Source: Guillardia theta CCMP2712
Lineage: Eukaryota > Cryptophyceae > Pyrenomonadales > Geminigeraceae
DNA length: 64,000 bases
Assembly (NCBI RefSeq): GCF_000315625.1
Contig: NW_005434656.1
Coordinates: forward strand, 51,001 to 115,000
Direction: 5' to 3'
The notes under the pieces are model-generated. The model saw nothing but the letters and a program-made list of their open reading frames with translations. It ran no database searches and was not told where the DNA came from. Positions 44,291 through 56,269 of the stretch are shown one piece after another; position 1 is the stretch's first letter; each line of letters opens with the position of its first letter. A program made the position numbers and the translations under genes.

Positions 44291-44638
44291 GAACATGGAC
44301 GTGGAGGATGTCGCTACTCGACCTACAAACACACTTTTGATTAAAGCTCATGCTATTGTCTATTGGAAGGAGAGATGTGTGTAACATCACAGCTCTCACT
44401 GACGATCTTCACTTCTTCATCGCCCCTCAGACTGGTTGAGTTCAAGGAAAGTATCATAATCATTGCGTTGCTTTCTAAGGAGGGGAGTAGAGAGGAGAGG
44501 AGAGGAGGAGTACCATAAGAGAAGCGAGCCATACAACATGCATGATACAACATACACGTGACAAACGCCATTTCTCTCTCTCTCTATGCGAACGTTGGTC
44601 TGTGGGGTAAAAAAACGTCAAAGTCAGAAATCAGGGCC
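44291..44638. other. Short spacer, nothing recognised
   Basis: About 350 bp between two plus-strand genes. It contains GAGAGGAGAGGAGGAG near 44490 and a CT run near 44573. It may include a 5' exon of the next gene (MTNAISLSLYANVGLW, from 44558). Confidence 0.4.
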
Positions 44639-47600
44639 ATGGAAAGGAGCAAGAGCGTGGAAGAGGATGGAGAGGGTGAAGAGGAGAGTAGCGATGGGGA
44701 TGGAAGAGAGAGAGAGGACATGGGGAGGGAGGAGGCGTTGATGGAGAGAGAGAACATGGGGAGGGAGGAGGCGTTGATGGAGAGAGAGGTCGACATGCTC
44801 CAAGATGGGGAGGAAGCAGGGGAAACGTCCGGCATGGAGTGGGTGCGAAGCGAACAAGGAAATGCCTTTGTGCATCGGATGCGGGTGACGAAGTACTTGG
44901 ATGTGACTAGTAGATGATTCACAATGCTACAGGAGGAGATGCTGCGGGAGAGGATGCTGCTTGAGGGCTGCGCATCGAGGGTCCAACAAGTTTGGAGGAG
45001 GAGGAGGATGAGGAGGGAACATTCCAGAATGTTCTGGCTGGTCCATGACGATGGAGGAAAGAAAATGTGTGACCTGATAGTCGATCAAGTCTTAGAGCAA
45101 GTCACTGACGAGGTTTCATTGTTGATGCATCACGCCGAGAGGTCAGGGAGAACTTGTGATATGATCGCTCAATCACGACATGGCATACTACAGGCTGCAG
45201 GGGGCTGTCAGGACGCGTCTCAGTCAGCTCAAGTTCCCTTGGTGGAGAGCTGAGAGACAGAGGGAGGAGCTTGCAGCTGTTGTGAGCAAGATGAACAACA
45301 GGCAGCGGTTTCGACGAGAGTACCTCTGTCTTGTCAAGCAACTCCCTGCTATCATCGCCCGCGAGGTGGAAGGACGAGTTCGAAAACGATTTGAGATGAT
45401 TCAGGTGATGTGGGAAGGAGGAGTGCTTGCTGATTGAGACGATGGCTCCTGTTTGCAGAAACCTTCCTCGAAATGCAAGACTGAGCACTTGTCTGCTCGT
45501 GAGATGATGGTCGTTCACTCTGGAGCAATCAGATTGGAAGCAAGTAAGGGGATCACTTGCGGTGATGATGTTGGGGAACAAAACATGTTGAACGATGATG
45601 TCATGATGATATGTAGAGACGTAATGACATGTAAGATGATGTCTTCTCCAGGTGTTCGAAGATGGAAGGCTCAGATTGACATGTTCTCAGCGTTTGCAGC
45701 AGCCCACGACATTATCTCCTCGTTTTTGCTGCAAGAGAGTCGTAGACTTGCTGGAAGGCTGAGACAGACTCCCGAGCAGGTCGCTGCCGATCTGATCAGT
45801 GAGAGTGCGGCCCGAGCAGTCAGGACAAGAGAGCATGAAGAGAAGAGGAGAGCGATTCTGTGCCTTCAATCGCACCTCGTCGTTGTGAACCTGCTCCTCC
45901 GATCGCTGTCAATGCATGTCAAGTCATCAGCGAAACACAGTCATGGCTACATGTTCTCTCTATCAAGATCCTCTGCAACGACACTTCAAGCACATGTCAG
46001 GAGCAGCTATCACCACACGACATTCTCACACTTCAAACACGTCATGTAAGTTGCGTGCGAACAAAAGTGATGACAAGATCTGACCAGCGCGCGTAGGGTG
46101 AGATGTCAAGCAATGAGGAAAGAAAACGTTTACGCTAAGAAGGCAAGCAGCGTCAGTGTCTTGTCAGTTCGCATCTCAACATGTCTTGTGAGACTGCGAT
46201 GGCTCGTCTTGTCCAAGCTCTTTGACTTGATCGCAAGTCTAGCATCCAGATGTTCAGAAACGGTTGATATTGAGTTTTTCTCTCTCCTGCAAGGCAACGA
46301 GTTCCCATCAACAACTGTTCTTCCGTCAGAAGTGCTTCATGTGCTAGCAGCCTTTCAAAGGGCATCTACTTTGTTGACATGTTTGAGTCAGCCGAGCTCC
46401 GAGAGGTTGGAGAAGGTCGAAGAAAGTCTTCTGGGTCATACAAAGTTCCTGCAACTGCTCACCGCTGAATTCATGTGGAGTTTGCAACAAGACAACGAGC
46501 TGGCGGGGATCTTGCAACATCTCAGCAGACATCTCATCTCTCCTAACGAGCTCGTTGTTCACATGTCAGATGTTTTCATCTCCTCTTTCCTTTCTAGGCT
46601 GCTCTTCTCACGGCGAGAAACGTTGTCCGATCCATCCCGATGGCATTTTCTCCTCGTGTTGCGGTCACATTTATCTCGCGGTCCCAGGGAGGTCGATCGT
46701 TTCCTGTCAAACTTGACGCAGGTCAGGCAGGTCTTTGATCGCCTCGTTGAAGCTGTTGTTTCTTGCTCCTGTCATAACACGATCGGCACACATGGCGTGA
46801 AATCGTCAACCATTCTCCTCGACATTCTCTTGAATCTGCTTCTGCACTCCAGGACAACCTTGGTGATATCACGGGATCACTTTCTTCGCCTGCTGTCGTT
46901 GTGTGTTGAGCTCGACAAGGAGCAATTCAGCGAATCTTTGAAACTCGTCTTGCGCATCCTCACAGTCTGCCTGCGGAAATCTCCCGACCTGTCGACGTTG
47001 GTGGAGCAGGAGAAGGACGCGCTGACCTCCTTGGCGAGGATCTTGAAGAGCGAAAATGCAAGCGGAGCCACTCCCAACTCGCCCATGAGAGAAGAGGAGG
47101 AGCTCTCGTGCCAAGCATGTTCCTGCCATCCCTGCTCCTTGGAGGCGATGCAGCTGCTAGAAGCTCTTCACATCTTCAATCGCGTCATAGCGCAAGTCTC
47201 GCAGGACCATGTTGACATCGTGAAGAGTTTGACAAGAAAAATGACCTGCCCCTCCTTTCAGTGTCGATCTGCTGCCATCAGAGTCCTCGCAGCCCTCGTG
47301 CGATGCTACGGGGCTGTCAAGCGACTCGTGCAGAAATCGCCGAGACTGCTGCGTTCGGTCTTGAATGCTCTTGCAAACACGAACAATGAAGAGCACATGG
47401 AGAAGATCGGCAAGTTTGTTGTTTACAGTTTCTCCGACTTCCCTTCATTCATCTGCTCGTCGTACAAGAGAGAGCTGGAAGAGTACAAGAACGTCTCCTC
47501 CCACGACATGCCCGTCAAAGATCAGAGCTCTCACCGCCACCTCCACTCCATGCATGACGCTCATTCGAACAGATCGCCTCGAAGATCCAGCATCAGAGAT

Positions 47601-50600
47601 CGGTCGGTCAAGGAAGGGAAGGCAGGAACAGTCGAGGCTGGACCTGACGATGGAGCTAGAGATGGAGGCGGTACTAGGCCGTCGACTGCCTTCTCTGCCT
47701 GGACCAAAAGCTCGGGAGAGGAAGAGGAGGAAGAGGAGATTCTATCTCTTATGCTGAAGAAACCTCAGAAGCTTGATCCTCTCTCCTTCTCGGTCAAAGT
47801 TGAGCTCAACAACAGCACAAGGATCCGAGCAGAAGCAGGAGGCGGGGAGGGAAGAGAAGAAGGAAACGAGGGAGGAGGAGGAGATCTCGTGCATGGTCTG
47901 TCGCTGAGAGAGGTCCTGTCGCTGAGGTATCAGGTCTTGAGCATGTTTCAACTTCACGTCCCCGGCGCCATGAGGCAACTCTTAAAGATCTTGAGGGAGA
48001 AACTCAAGAGAAAGTCAGCCGGGTACAGACAAGTGAAGGAGACCTACTGGATGTTGGAGGCTGCGGTGACGCTGGTGAAGGGCATGGCGGCGTTTGTGGT
48101 CTCAGACGTTCACCATCGAGACGATCTCTTCGGCCCCAACTGGTACGACGTGGAGGAGGTGGAGGGGTTGGTGGAGGCAGGAGCACAGCTCGAGGAGGAG
48201 GCGAGGAGGCGGGTGGGAACATGGACAGCGTATGAGAGAGGGAGGATGGTCGTCGTAGAGAGAGTTAGCTGCTCTTCCATATTCCTTGCCATCTTTCTGC
48301 TGCATGTCGACGACAAGTTCGGTCGTTGGATGGTAAGGGCGCAGCTCAACAACCTCAGCGACTTGTTGCATCGAGGAGACGATGAGATGAGGTTCCTTGC
48401 AGTGAGATGCTTGCACGAGATCACGAAGAGGTACCGGACAAGCATACAGCCTTCCTACATCTCTGCAGTCGTCATGCAAGCTGCCAAGTTTGTGACAGAC
48501 GACACGAGGGTTGAACGATCTCTGACGATGTTCAGAGACAGCATTAGAGTGAGCAGTGTCATGTTTGAGATCGTCATGTTGTAACCAACATGTCACAGAG
48601 GGACGAAGGATGTTCTCATAACCTGAAGAAGATCAATCTCAGTGAGCTCATCGTCAGGATCAAGATCGACGAGCTGGAAGAAACCTTGTCAGCCGCGCAC
48701 TCGTGCGGTGACGTGAAGATCCAAACAATCAAACTCCTTCAGAACCTCTTCTGCTCGGTTGCCCTCTTCCTCCTCCTCCTGTCCTGTCCTGTCCTGTCCT
48801 CTCTCCTCCTCTCCTCTCCTCTCCTCTCCTCTCCTTTTCACACTGTCTTTGCAGAGACCAAGGTTGCACCTCCCTTGGACTGCTCTCCTCGAAGATCTCT
48901 GCCTCCTCCTCCGTTCCAACAACTCCCTCCTCGCTGTGGAGACTTCAAACGCGCTGGCCGCCATGTTAGCATGCGACTTTGCAGGCAAGACAATGTCACG
49001 AGGGGCCCGCTGTCTCACTCTCCTGCTCTTGTAGACGTTCAAGTCACAGCCTCCTGTGCCAAGGGGATGCCGCAGGTAGAGCGATGGGCCGTTAGCAACG
49101 TCATGTGCCAGCTACGAGGATCTGATCAACACACGGACACCTGCCGATCGATGGAGCCTGTCTGGTTGCAGAACAATCAACTTCACCAGCAAGTGAACGA
49201 CTACAAGGCTGCCGTTATGCTCGATCTGGTTCATGCTGGTTCAAGTAACCAAGTGACCATTGGGAGCGTCCTGCTACCCGTCCACCAGCTGCATGCTGCG
49301 GTGGCGAGGCGAAAGACGACGGGGTTTGTGGTGACGGGGAGGAGAGGCAAAACAGCAGGAGGGGATTACATTGCCGTGTCCTCCAAGACCGAAGTCGTGA
49401 TGGAGAGATGGTTCGAGATCGACAAGGAAGGGAACCAGGTCAGCGGCTACTTCGGACGCTTCACAGGGTTCGGACAGGGCGGGGAGATAGTGGGGATGAA
49501 GAAATGTCAGAGTGAGATCTTTCTCAAGATCAAGTACCTTCTACACATTCAGGTACAAAGAAGAGAATTTCTTTTGCGGGAGTGAGGGAGGAAGGTGAAT
49601 TCGTGTCAGGTTGCAGATGTTGTTGAGCGGAGCCTGTGGATTGCAATCTTTCTTGTGGAGGGTTTTCTGCTGTCGGACGAGAGTGGCAGGAGATTGGCAG
49701 GGTCAAAGCTGCTCACTAGCGCGCTGAAACATTCAGGTGAACATGCATGAAGTGAGGAGGAAAGTCTGTACAGCAGAGGATGTGTAGTAGAAGATGAAAG
49801 ATTTCAATGTTGAAGGTGTGAGATGTCAACATGATGAAGACCTCAACACGATGAGGATGAAACGGCTGAGAGATGTGAAAGTCATTTAACTATTGATCAC
49901 CAGATGAGTTTTGTTCTGTCCTCGCACACCTACCGTCGTTCTCCCTCGCAGTTGCCCTCCTCCTCAGGAGTGAAAACTTCCAAGAAAGGAAATGCACGAA
50001 AGAAAACTTGACTAGGATGCCTGACGTTGTCAAACAGGCTCAACGCACTTCACATGCTGCTGGAAGTTACCAACAGGAACGATCTCTATCAGCTTCTTGC
50101 CTTCTTCTTTGAACCGAATCTCGTGCAAGAGCTTTCCAGGTCCCCTCCAACCTTGTTCTTCCTCTCCTTACCCGCCTGATCGTCGCAGCCTCCTCGCTCT
50201 TCTCTCTCAGCATGTCAGCAGCAACAAGTTTGCGTCCTCCCATGAGCTCCAGGATCTCAGCGTGAAGGGCGAGAACCTACTCGCGGCGCTGAAGCTGGCA
50301 TGGAAGAAGGTGCCGATGGCGACAAAGATGCGATTCAATGTCGACACTTGCAAGACACCAGATGCTCTCTTGTATGCTCCTGATGGTCTGCGGGGTAAGA
50401 TGAGAGCTGGGGAGGAAGAGAATGGTAGTGATGGAGGGTCAAGAGGAGCGATGGATGAGTTAGATGTTGAGCAGTTGCACATGTCATGGAGATTTTGCTC
50501 TTTCGGGCAGTTGACGGTGACAACTTGGACAGATGCATGGTTGTTTGCAAACGCAATCGTTGGCGACATCTTTGATGAGAAGGAGCAAGAAGAGATAAAT

Positions 50601-51104
50601 CCCAGTGAGCTCAATATCTCTACTCCTCTCTCCTCTCTCCTCTCGTCCACCCTCCCCATCGCTCCCTCTCCTCCCTGCTTCACATTTTCTCCCTCACTTG
50701 CTCTCCTTACGACGTGCCCTGACCTTCTTGCAGATCGCAGCAGCCATCTGCTCCTATCCCTCGACCTCGGTCGCGTGGGAACGAGCAAGGAGGAGCAGGA
50801 GGAGGAGGGGGCGTCTGCTCTGTCTCCTGCTAGCTCGGTAGGGGTGATAGAGGAGGAGGCGACCGTGACTTCACCACAGGCTTACCTTGTCTCCGATGTG
50901 TCACGAGCTTCGACTATCAAGGAGCTGCTGGCCCGCGTCAAAGGAGCAGGAGGAGCAGGAGCAGGAGGGCTCCTCACAGGGCGGAAGAAACTTCGGAAGA
51001 AGGTCACAAAGACAAAGAAGACGATGGCGAAGACGATTCAGTTCTCAGAAACTCCTTCCTCCCCCTCGCGCTTCAAGACCTCCAAACCCAAGACTGCCGT
51101 CTGA
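44639..51104 (+). CDS. Very large helical protein with N-terminal IQ-like motifs
   Basis: The start at 44639 (MERSKSVEEDGEGEEESSD) gives an acidic region with a duplicated GREEALMERENM motif. Then come IQ-like calmodulin-binding helices: ASRVQQVWRRRRMRREHSRM, VRTRLSQLKFPWWRAERQRE, ILCLQSHLVVVNLLLRSLSM and TTLQAHVRSSYHHTTFSHFK. A single long exon, about 46098-48560, codes for more than 800 residues of helical, ARM/HEAT-like sequence (FLQLLTAEFMWSLQQDNELA, SAAIRVLAALVRCYGAVKRL). It includes a Glu/Asp-rich insert near 47700-47890. Later exons give INLSELIVRIKIDELEETLS, LLEDLCLLLRSNNSLLAVET, VERWAVSNVMCQLRGSDQH, LNALHMLLEVTNRNDLYQLL and WAFANAIVGDIFDEKEQ-like sequence, ending in a basic tail at 51104. 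No known family was recognised. A flagellar role is only a guess. Exon joins after 48584 are approximate. Confidence 0.65.
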
Positions 51105-51765
51105 CAACCGCGGAAACAAGAGGACCAGGGAAGAGATGGAGGAGACGAATGGAGAGGAGACAGCAGCAGCAGCAGCAGCAGCAGCAGGAGCAGCAGCAGC
51201 AGCAACAACATGCTACAGACACTGCGTGAGAGCATGTCAAAGGGGTAGAGACGGAGGGACGAAATGGAAGAACAGGGGCGAACTTATTGCAAAGAGTCAC
51301 AAGTGTACACATAGAAAATCAGTGCAAGGTGGAAATGGTCAAGGGGAGGAAAGCAGAGGAAAGGAGAAAAAAAGAGCTAAAAGTAGAATTGACACCTATA
51401 CAACTAAATGTACATGTATTTAGAAATCACAGTCCATCTCCATCCTCCCCCTCCGTCCCCTCCCACCTTCTTACTTCTTGTCTCCTATCGCCTTCTACTA
51501 CATCAGCTTCCACACTCCTCCTCCTCCTCCTCCTGTCATCCCCACCCCTTGTTCCTCTTCTTCCTCTTCTTATCTTGTCCATCCGTCTTCTACTCGCACA
51601 GGAATCGGCTCAGGCACGAGATACTCCGGTCCAATCGACAGAGCTCCAAGTCCTCCTGCTTCCAACTTCAGTAACTGTCAAGAAAAGGGGGGAGGATGCA
51701 GGAATGGGGTGGGAAGGAGAGGTGAAGAGCTAAGGAAGGACAAGGATGAAGGGAAGAAACTAGGA
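51105..51765. other. Spacer with CAG repeat between convergent genes
   Basis: Holds a CAG run (about 51162-51185) continued by AGCAGCAGCAGCAACAACA, and pyrimidine-rich sequence at 51430-51600. It presumably carries the 3' untranslated parts of the flanking convergent genes. No separate gene is supported. Confidence 0.5.
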
Positions 51766-53396
51766 TCAGAGAGAGGCAGGAGTAGAGGGAGGGCAGAGGG
51801 GAGGAGGAGGAGGAGGAGGAGGAGGAGGAGGAGGAGGAGCAGCAGCAGCAGCAGCAGAGGTGAAAAGTAGCGTCTGACCGCCGCGCCAGTCATCCGGGTC
51901 GACGCAGAAGCGAGCGATAATGAAGTCAACGCATCTCAAAGGAAAGTTGTATCCTCCTGGATTGCAGTCGTAGTCCTCCTGATAAGACTCGATCGTCATA
52001 TCACGACCCTCTCGCCCCTCCCCACCTCTTGCTGCTCCTCCCTCTCCTCCCTCTCGTATCTTCCTCCTCCTCGTCTGTCGTTCATTATCCTTTCCGTCCC
52101 TTCTGTCCTCTCTCTTCTGCCCCCCCCCCCGTCTCCTTCCTCCTCTTCCTCCTCTTCCTGTCTCACCTTGCACTGCTTCGGTAGCTTCTTCACATTCTCC
52201 TTCCCTAGAATCGCTCCGAGCAGCTGCGCTCCCACCCCCTCGTCGTTGTCTCCGCCGGGGGGTCCAGGAAGAGTCTTGGTAGACTCCAGGTAGAGGGTAG
52301 GCTGGAGGGCAGCGGGTGGGTGGTAGAAGCTCGGGACCCCCCTAACAAACTCCGGGGTCCTCCTTACGGGTAGAAGTTCCCGCAAACTTTCAAGAAACGG
52401 ATAATTGGTCGGCGAGGTAACCTGGAAATAACATGGGAAATCAATCCTTGACCTGATTCAGCAATTTCCCATCTTCAGCATTCAGTCCTCTCCCTCGCGC
52501 CCCATTAATCATTAGGTTGCTCCATACCAACTCCCAACTCCCTCCTCCCTCCTCCCTCCCCCCTCTTGCGCCTCACTTTACCTCGATCTCATGAAGTAAA
52601 ATCTCAGCCTTTGCGTTCAAGGTATAGGAACTGATGCCTTCAACCACCAAGGGAGATTTTCGGCCTACAACCACCCTCAGCTTCTGACCCCAACGCTCCT
52701 CCTCCACCAACCTGTGTGCCCTCCAACCATTCTCTTCTGCACCTCGAAGAACTCCTTGGAGCTGATCACGCCATCCCCGTTCGAGTCCACCCAACGGAAG
52801 ATGTCCTTGAGCGTCGACATCCCCGAGAACCTCGGGAAGAAGTCGATCCTCCAGCGGATCTTGATCTTGTTCTTGCACAGCCCGTACTTGTCCATCAACA
52901 CCGCAGACACTTCGCATCTTGAGAAGAGAACGTTGGCAAGGCTGGGAACGATGGAGAAGAAGGCTCGGTAAGCTCCGATCCCTTCGATGCTGAACCCCTG
53001 TGTATCCCGCAGGGTGATGGACGGGTGGAAAATGCTGAAATCACAGGACTCGGTGAAGATGGTGGGGTAGTCCGACAGCAAGGTGTCAACTGCCTTCCCC
53101 CTGTTCAGCTCGAACTCCTGCTTCAGCTTGTCCTCTGCTCCTCCAGACAGCGAAAGACCAAAAGTTTGAACGCGGTCTTGCTCAACAACCCGTTCGGCAA
53201 GGCTGCTGACGGAGTTCAGACCGTGGTTCACGTTCCTTAGCCTCTTGCTTGCAAGTATGTTCACATTCACAAGTTTTACGTTCTTTGATGCCAGGGATGC
53301 GGGCGGAAGGGCGATGAACCCTGCGACGGGGACATCGATGAAGAGTAGAAGAAGGCTGATGACGTGGGCATGAAGAGTCGATAGTTTGCGCAGCAT
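51766..53396 (-). CDS. Plastid-targeted DUF2358/SnoaL-like protein with EF-hand insert
   Basis: The start at 53396 (MLRKLSTLHAHVISLLLLFI) gives a signal peptide. It is followed by VPVAGFIALPPAS and a basic Ser/Asn-rich transit stretch, so a plastid location is likely. The body resembles DUF2358: DTLLSDYPTIFTESCDFSIF, then PSITLRDTQGFSIEGIGAYR and IKIRWRIDFFPRFSG. Next comes a canonical EF-hand loop, DSNGDGVISSKEFFE (about 52756-52800). A 59-nt GTGCAG intron joins in phase to KLRVVVGRKSPLVVEGISSY and TLNAKAEILLHEIE, the rest of the fold. Further exons give VTSPTNYPFLESLRELLPV, KENVKKLPKQCK and SYQEDYDCNPGGYNFPLRCV. The C-terminus reads into AAAAAAPPPPPP, coded by a GCAGCAG/GGAGGA repeat, with TGA at 51766. 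That tail may be the true end or an unspliced artefact. A longer upstream start lacks a signal peptide. Confidence 0.65.
51797..51856 (+). repeat. GGA then CAG triplet microsatellite
   Basis: A run of GGA triplets (about 51803-51838) followed by CAGCAG units. In the minus-strand gene it would encode Ala then Pro runs at the C-terminus. Confidence 0.9.
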
Positions 53397-54420
53397 CAAA
53401 CGTTTATATCTGTACCTGATAGTCAGCAGCCGAACGATGCAGCAAGCATGTAATCTTGTCCCTACAGTCTCCTTGTAGTCATTCTCGCTGTATCTTCCCA
53501 CTAATCTTTCATCGTCCCACTGTGGCCTTCTGACTAGTTTTGCACGTGTCAATAGGAAAATCCGATCTACTCGTTTTCATTCCACATTCGGTCTACTGTG
53601 CATACTTCTCTGCCTACATTACAAAGTTATTCCCTATCTTCAAGGCTTCACTTCTTCTGAGTCGAATTTTATCTTCTAGCTGTGAACAAGACTTCTTTTC
53701 TCTCATTTTGTCTCATCGATTGCTCCTTCTAAATCTTCATGCTTGCTTCTTCTATCATCTTTCTCTTCTTCTTTCAACTCTTTCATTTGAAATCTCCTGG
53801 GCCTCCTTTCTGCTATCTCCTTCTGCTCCTCCCTCGTCCTCTTGTCATGGTTTTCTACATTTTTTGCGCGCTAGATATAAAGGGGCCAAAAAAGAAAATA
53901 CCCCCTGAGATCCCTCGACCCCTCTCATATGGACCCCTTTCTTTGTAGCAAAATTGCTTCATAATTCCATGGGTGGGTGTTCACTTGTGGGGTGGGTGGT
54001 AAGGAAGGGACCTTGTGATGTGTAAAAGGAAGGATGAACTAAAAAAAACATTTGGATCATTTGAATTCAATTTCAATATGATTTTCGTGTTATCTTCAAC
54101 ATAGACAAAAATATTCAAATTTGAGTGAGAAACTTTGATTTCTTTGGAACCGCAAGAGAGCAGTGAAAATGCTGAGAAAGCAGTAGAGCAGGAGGAGCGG
54201 GAGGAGCGGGAGGAAAAGGAGGAGGATCGATATCCAAAATTTCCGTCTTGGAGTTGAAAATGAAATGAATGGACATGTTTAGAATTGTTCACGTTCATAA
54301 AGTTTGAGAAAATCCAAGGGTTGAGAGCATGAGAAAAAGCAAAAGAGAGTCGAAGATGAAAGGATTAGCGTTTGGTCGTTTTCTTCTCAAAGACTAACTC
54401 GTCTGGTCTGCTTAGACAGC
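53397..54420. promoter_or_regulatory. 1-kb divergent spacer with TACCCC/GGGTGG patch
   Basis: Separates the starts of the plastid EF-hand gene (minus) and the Artemis-like gene (plus). About 53540-53850 is pyrimidine-rich on the plus strand. About 53876-53945 has TACCCCC and ACCCCT words, followed by GGGTGGGTG and GGGGTGGGTGG (about 53971-54000). The remainder is A/T-rich. Only short, non-protein-like frames. Confidence 0.5.
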
Positions 54421-56004
54421 ATGCCCAAGTTCAGATATGAAGCCGGCGAAGGAGTCTTTTACAAAGTCGATGACTTTTCCGGCGATGCGGATATCTTCTT
54501 TCTGACGTGATCAAATTTGCTAAGATGACTTTTATTATTAACCCTGATTGCAGGCATATCCACAACGATCACCTGGGAGGACTTCATGACAGTTGGTGTA
54601 GAGGAAGAATTTGCTGCTCGAAGCAAACACTTTCCCTGCTGAAAACTAAGTTCAAAGGCCTAAGCAGTTCAAATTTCGAGATCGTGGAGATGAATCGATC
54701 ACACATCATACGCATCAACTCCAAAGTCGCCTTATCCATTGTCGCCATCAACGCCAACCACACGCCTGGAAGCGTCATGTTTCATGTATCTGGAGGTTTT
54801 GGCAACCGCCTGCACTCGGGGGATTTCAGATACGACCCTAAGATTCACACCACCGAGAACTTCCCGTGCTTGGGGCGAGTGGACGAACTGTACCTTGACA
54901 CAACGCTGTTTCATCCCTCCTGGTCTTTTTCTCTGACCAAGGAGCAATCGTGTGAAATCATCGTGAACATCATCAGGGACTTTGGATTGGATCGGGAGAT
55001 ACACCTGGTCCTGGATTACTTCGGCCAAGAAAGTATTATCAAAGCGATCTACAAGGCATTTGAGGAAAAGATCTTCTTGAACCTTGATGCCAATCTCAAT
55101 GCTCAGACTCGACATGTGTGGACAGCATGGTCGCGGTCCAGTCACCTGAAGCACGCTTTAACCACAAGCAAGGATTGCTCTACTAGATTTCATGCCTGCT
55201 CGACTCGTCGGCCAAGACCAAACTCCAACCAGGTCACATCGAATGAAGAAGAGAATTGCACAGTCTATATGGTCAAGAAGACTTTCTGCATGCAGCAAAA
55301 CCAGAAATTTCCTATCATTATTCGGCCTTCTACGTTAGCTTTTTGCCGTACAGACTGTGAACAAGAAAATGATGAATTTTTGAAGAATGGCCACATAGTA
55401 CGTGTATGCTTCGAAGATGGAAGACTGGACCATAATGGTGAGTTCTCTCGAATATCTGACTACTTGAATTGTCTGATTTCTCTGTCTAGGAATTTTCAGA
55501 GTTTTCTACTCTATGCATGCAACGCATTCGGAGCTGTGCAGCTTCTATGACGTCACGGGGAAACCAGCACAAGTGTACCAGGCGATGCCTGGCCAGGCGC
55601 CGGAGAGAATAGCGAATGAGAAGCTCGAGGATTCCTTGGAGATGTCAAAGTACTCTCATGGCTTCAACCCGAGGCTGCGGACAAGCAGCGACGGGACCAA
55701 CTTTCTTTACGGAGTGATCGATTTTGACAAAGAGAGCGTGAAAAAGATGCTCCAGCGGACCGAGAATCTTTACCGTGACTGGTTTGCGCGCACCTTCGTG
55801 CCCTCGGAGTTGACGTCAGTTGCCAAGGACCAGGCGCCAAGCAAGAAAGGAGCAGCAGCTGGAGCAAAAGCAATCCCTCATGACGACCCGAGGCCAGTTC
55901 GCTTCATTTCCCTCAAGGAGGCAGGCAGGCAGTATGCAAGACTCAAGTACCACGATCTCACCGAGCTTGATCAGTTCGAGAAGGAAAATGCTGTGAACCG
56001 ATGA
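54421..56004 (+). CDS. Artemis/SNM1-family nuclease, metallo-beta-lactamase/beta-CASP
   Basis: DNA-repair nuclease family that opens hairpins or trims cross-linked ends in other eukaryotes. Exon 1 is MPKFRYEAGEGVFYKVDDFS and, after an intron of about 46 nt, FLT joins to HIHNDHLGGLHDSWCRGRIC with the HxHxDH metal motif (54555-54572). Further hallmarks are NANHTPGSVMFHVSGGFGNR followed by the HSGDFRYDP motif, ELYLDTTLFHPSW, LVLDYFGQESIIKAIY, RFHACSTRRPRPNSNQ and IIIRPSTLAFCR, which align with Artemis more than with SNM1A. A GTGAGT intron (about 55439-55490) leads to GIFRVFYSMHATHSELCSFY, then a C-terminal region with a Lys/Ala linker (KKGAAAGAKA). Stop TGA at 56002-56004. Length is about 500 residues. 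The gene has few introns compared with its neighbours. Confidence 0.87.
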
Positions 56005-56269
56005 CCAGTCACTGTTCTGCCACTCACTGTATATAGCCTAATGATTACTTCGAATGTAGATTATCTGCTATGTCAATTTTCTTTCATGTTATTGAAACCT
56101 CAGTTGCCGCCTGCCCTGTTTCGGTCAAACCATGTCAAGGTTGAAGGAACCACTAGGCCCGTCAAGTTGTGGCGGCACTGCGGGCCGGGGCGGGCCCCGA
56201 GCCGCCCGTCCTGCTCGCGGGCAACACCGCGCCACTAAACAAAATTCACACAGCGAGCCAGACAGCGAG
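56005..56269. promoter_or_regulatory. Intergenic region with short GC-rich island
   Basis: A gap of 265 bp between two plus-strand genes, ending in a GC-rich block (about 56150-56235) just upstream of the next ATG. It is probably promoter or 5' UTR. An upstream in-frame ATG (56169) would add MAALRAGAGPEPPVLLAGN coded by the island. Confidence 0.45.

Noticed and set aside
44015-44332. Minus-strand ORF MFVGRVATSSTSMFSVPIIT of 105 codons
   Set aside because: Looked protein-like, but it is the antisense of the PHPT1 exons, which are certain on the plus strand.
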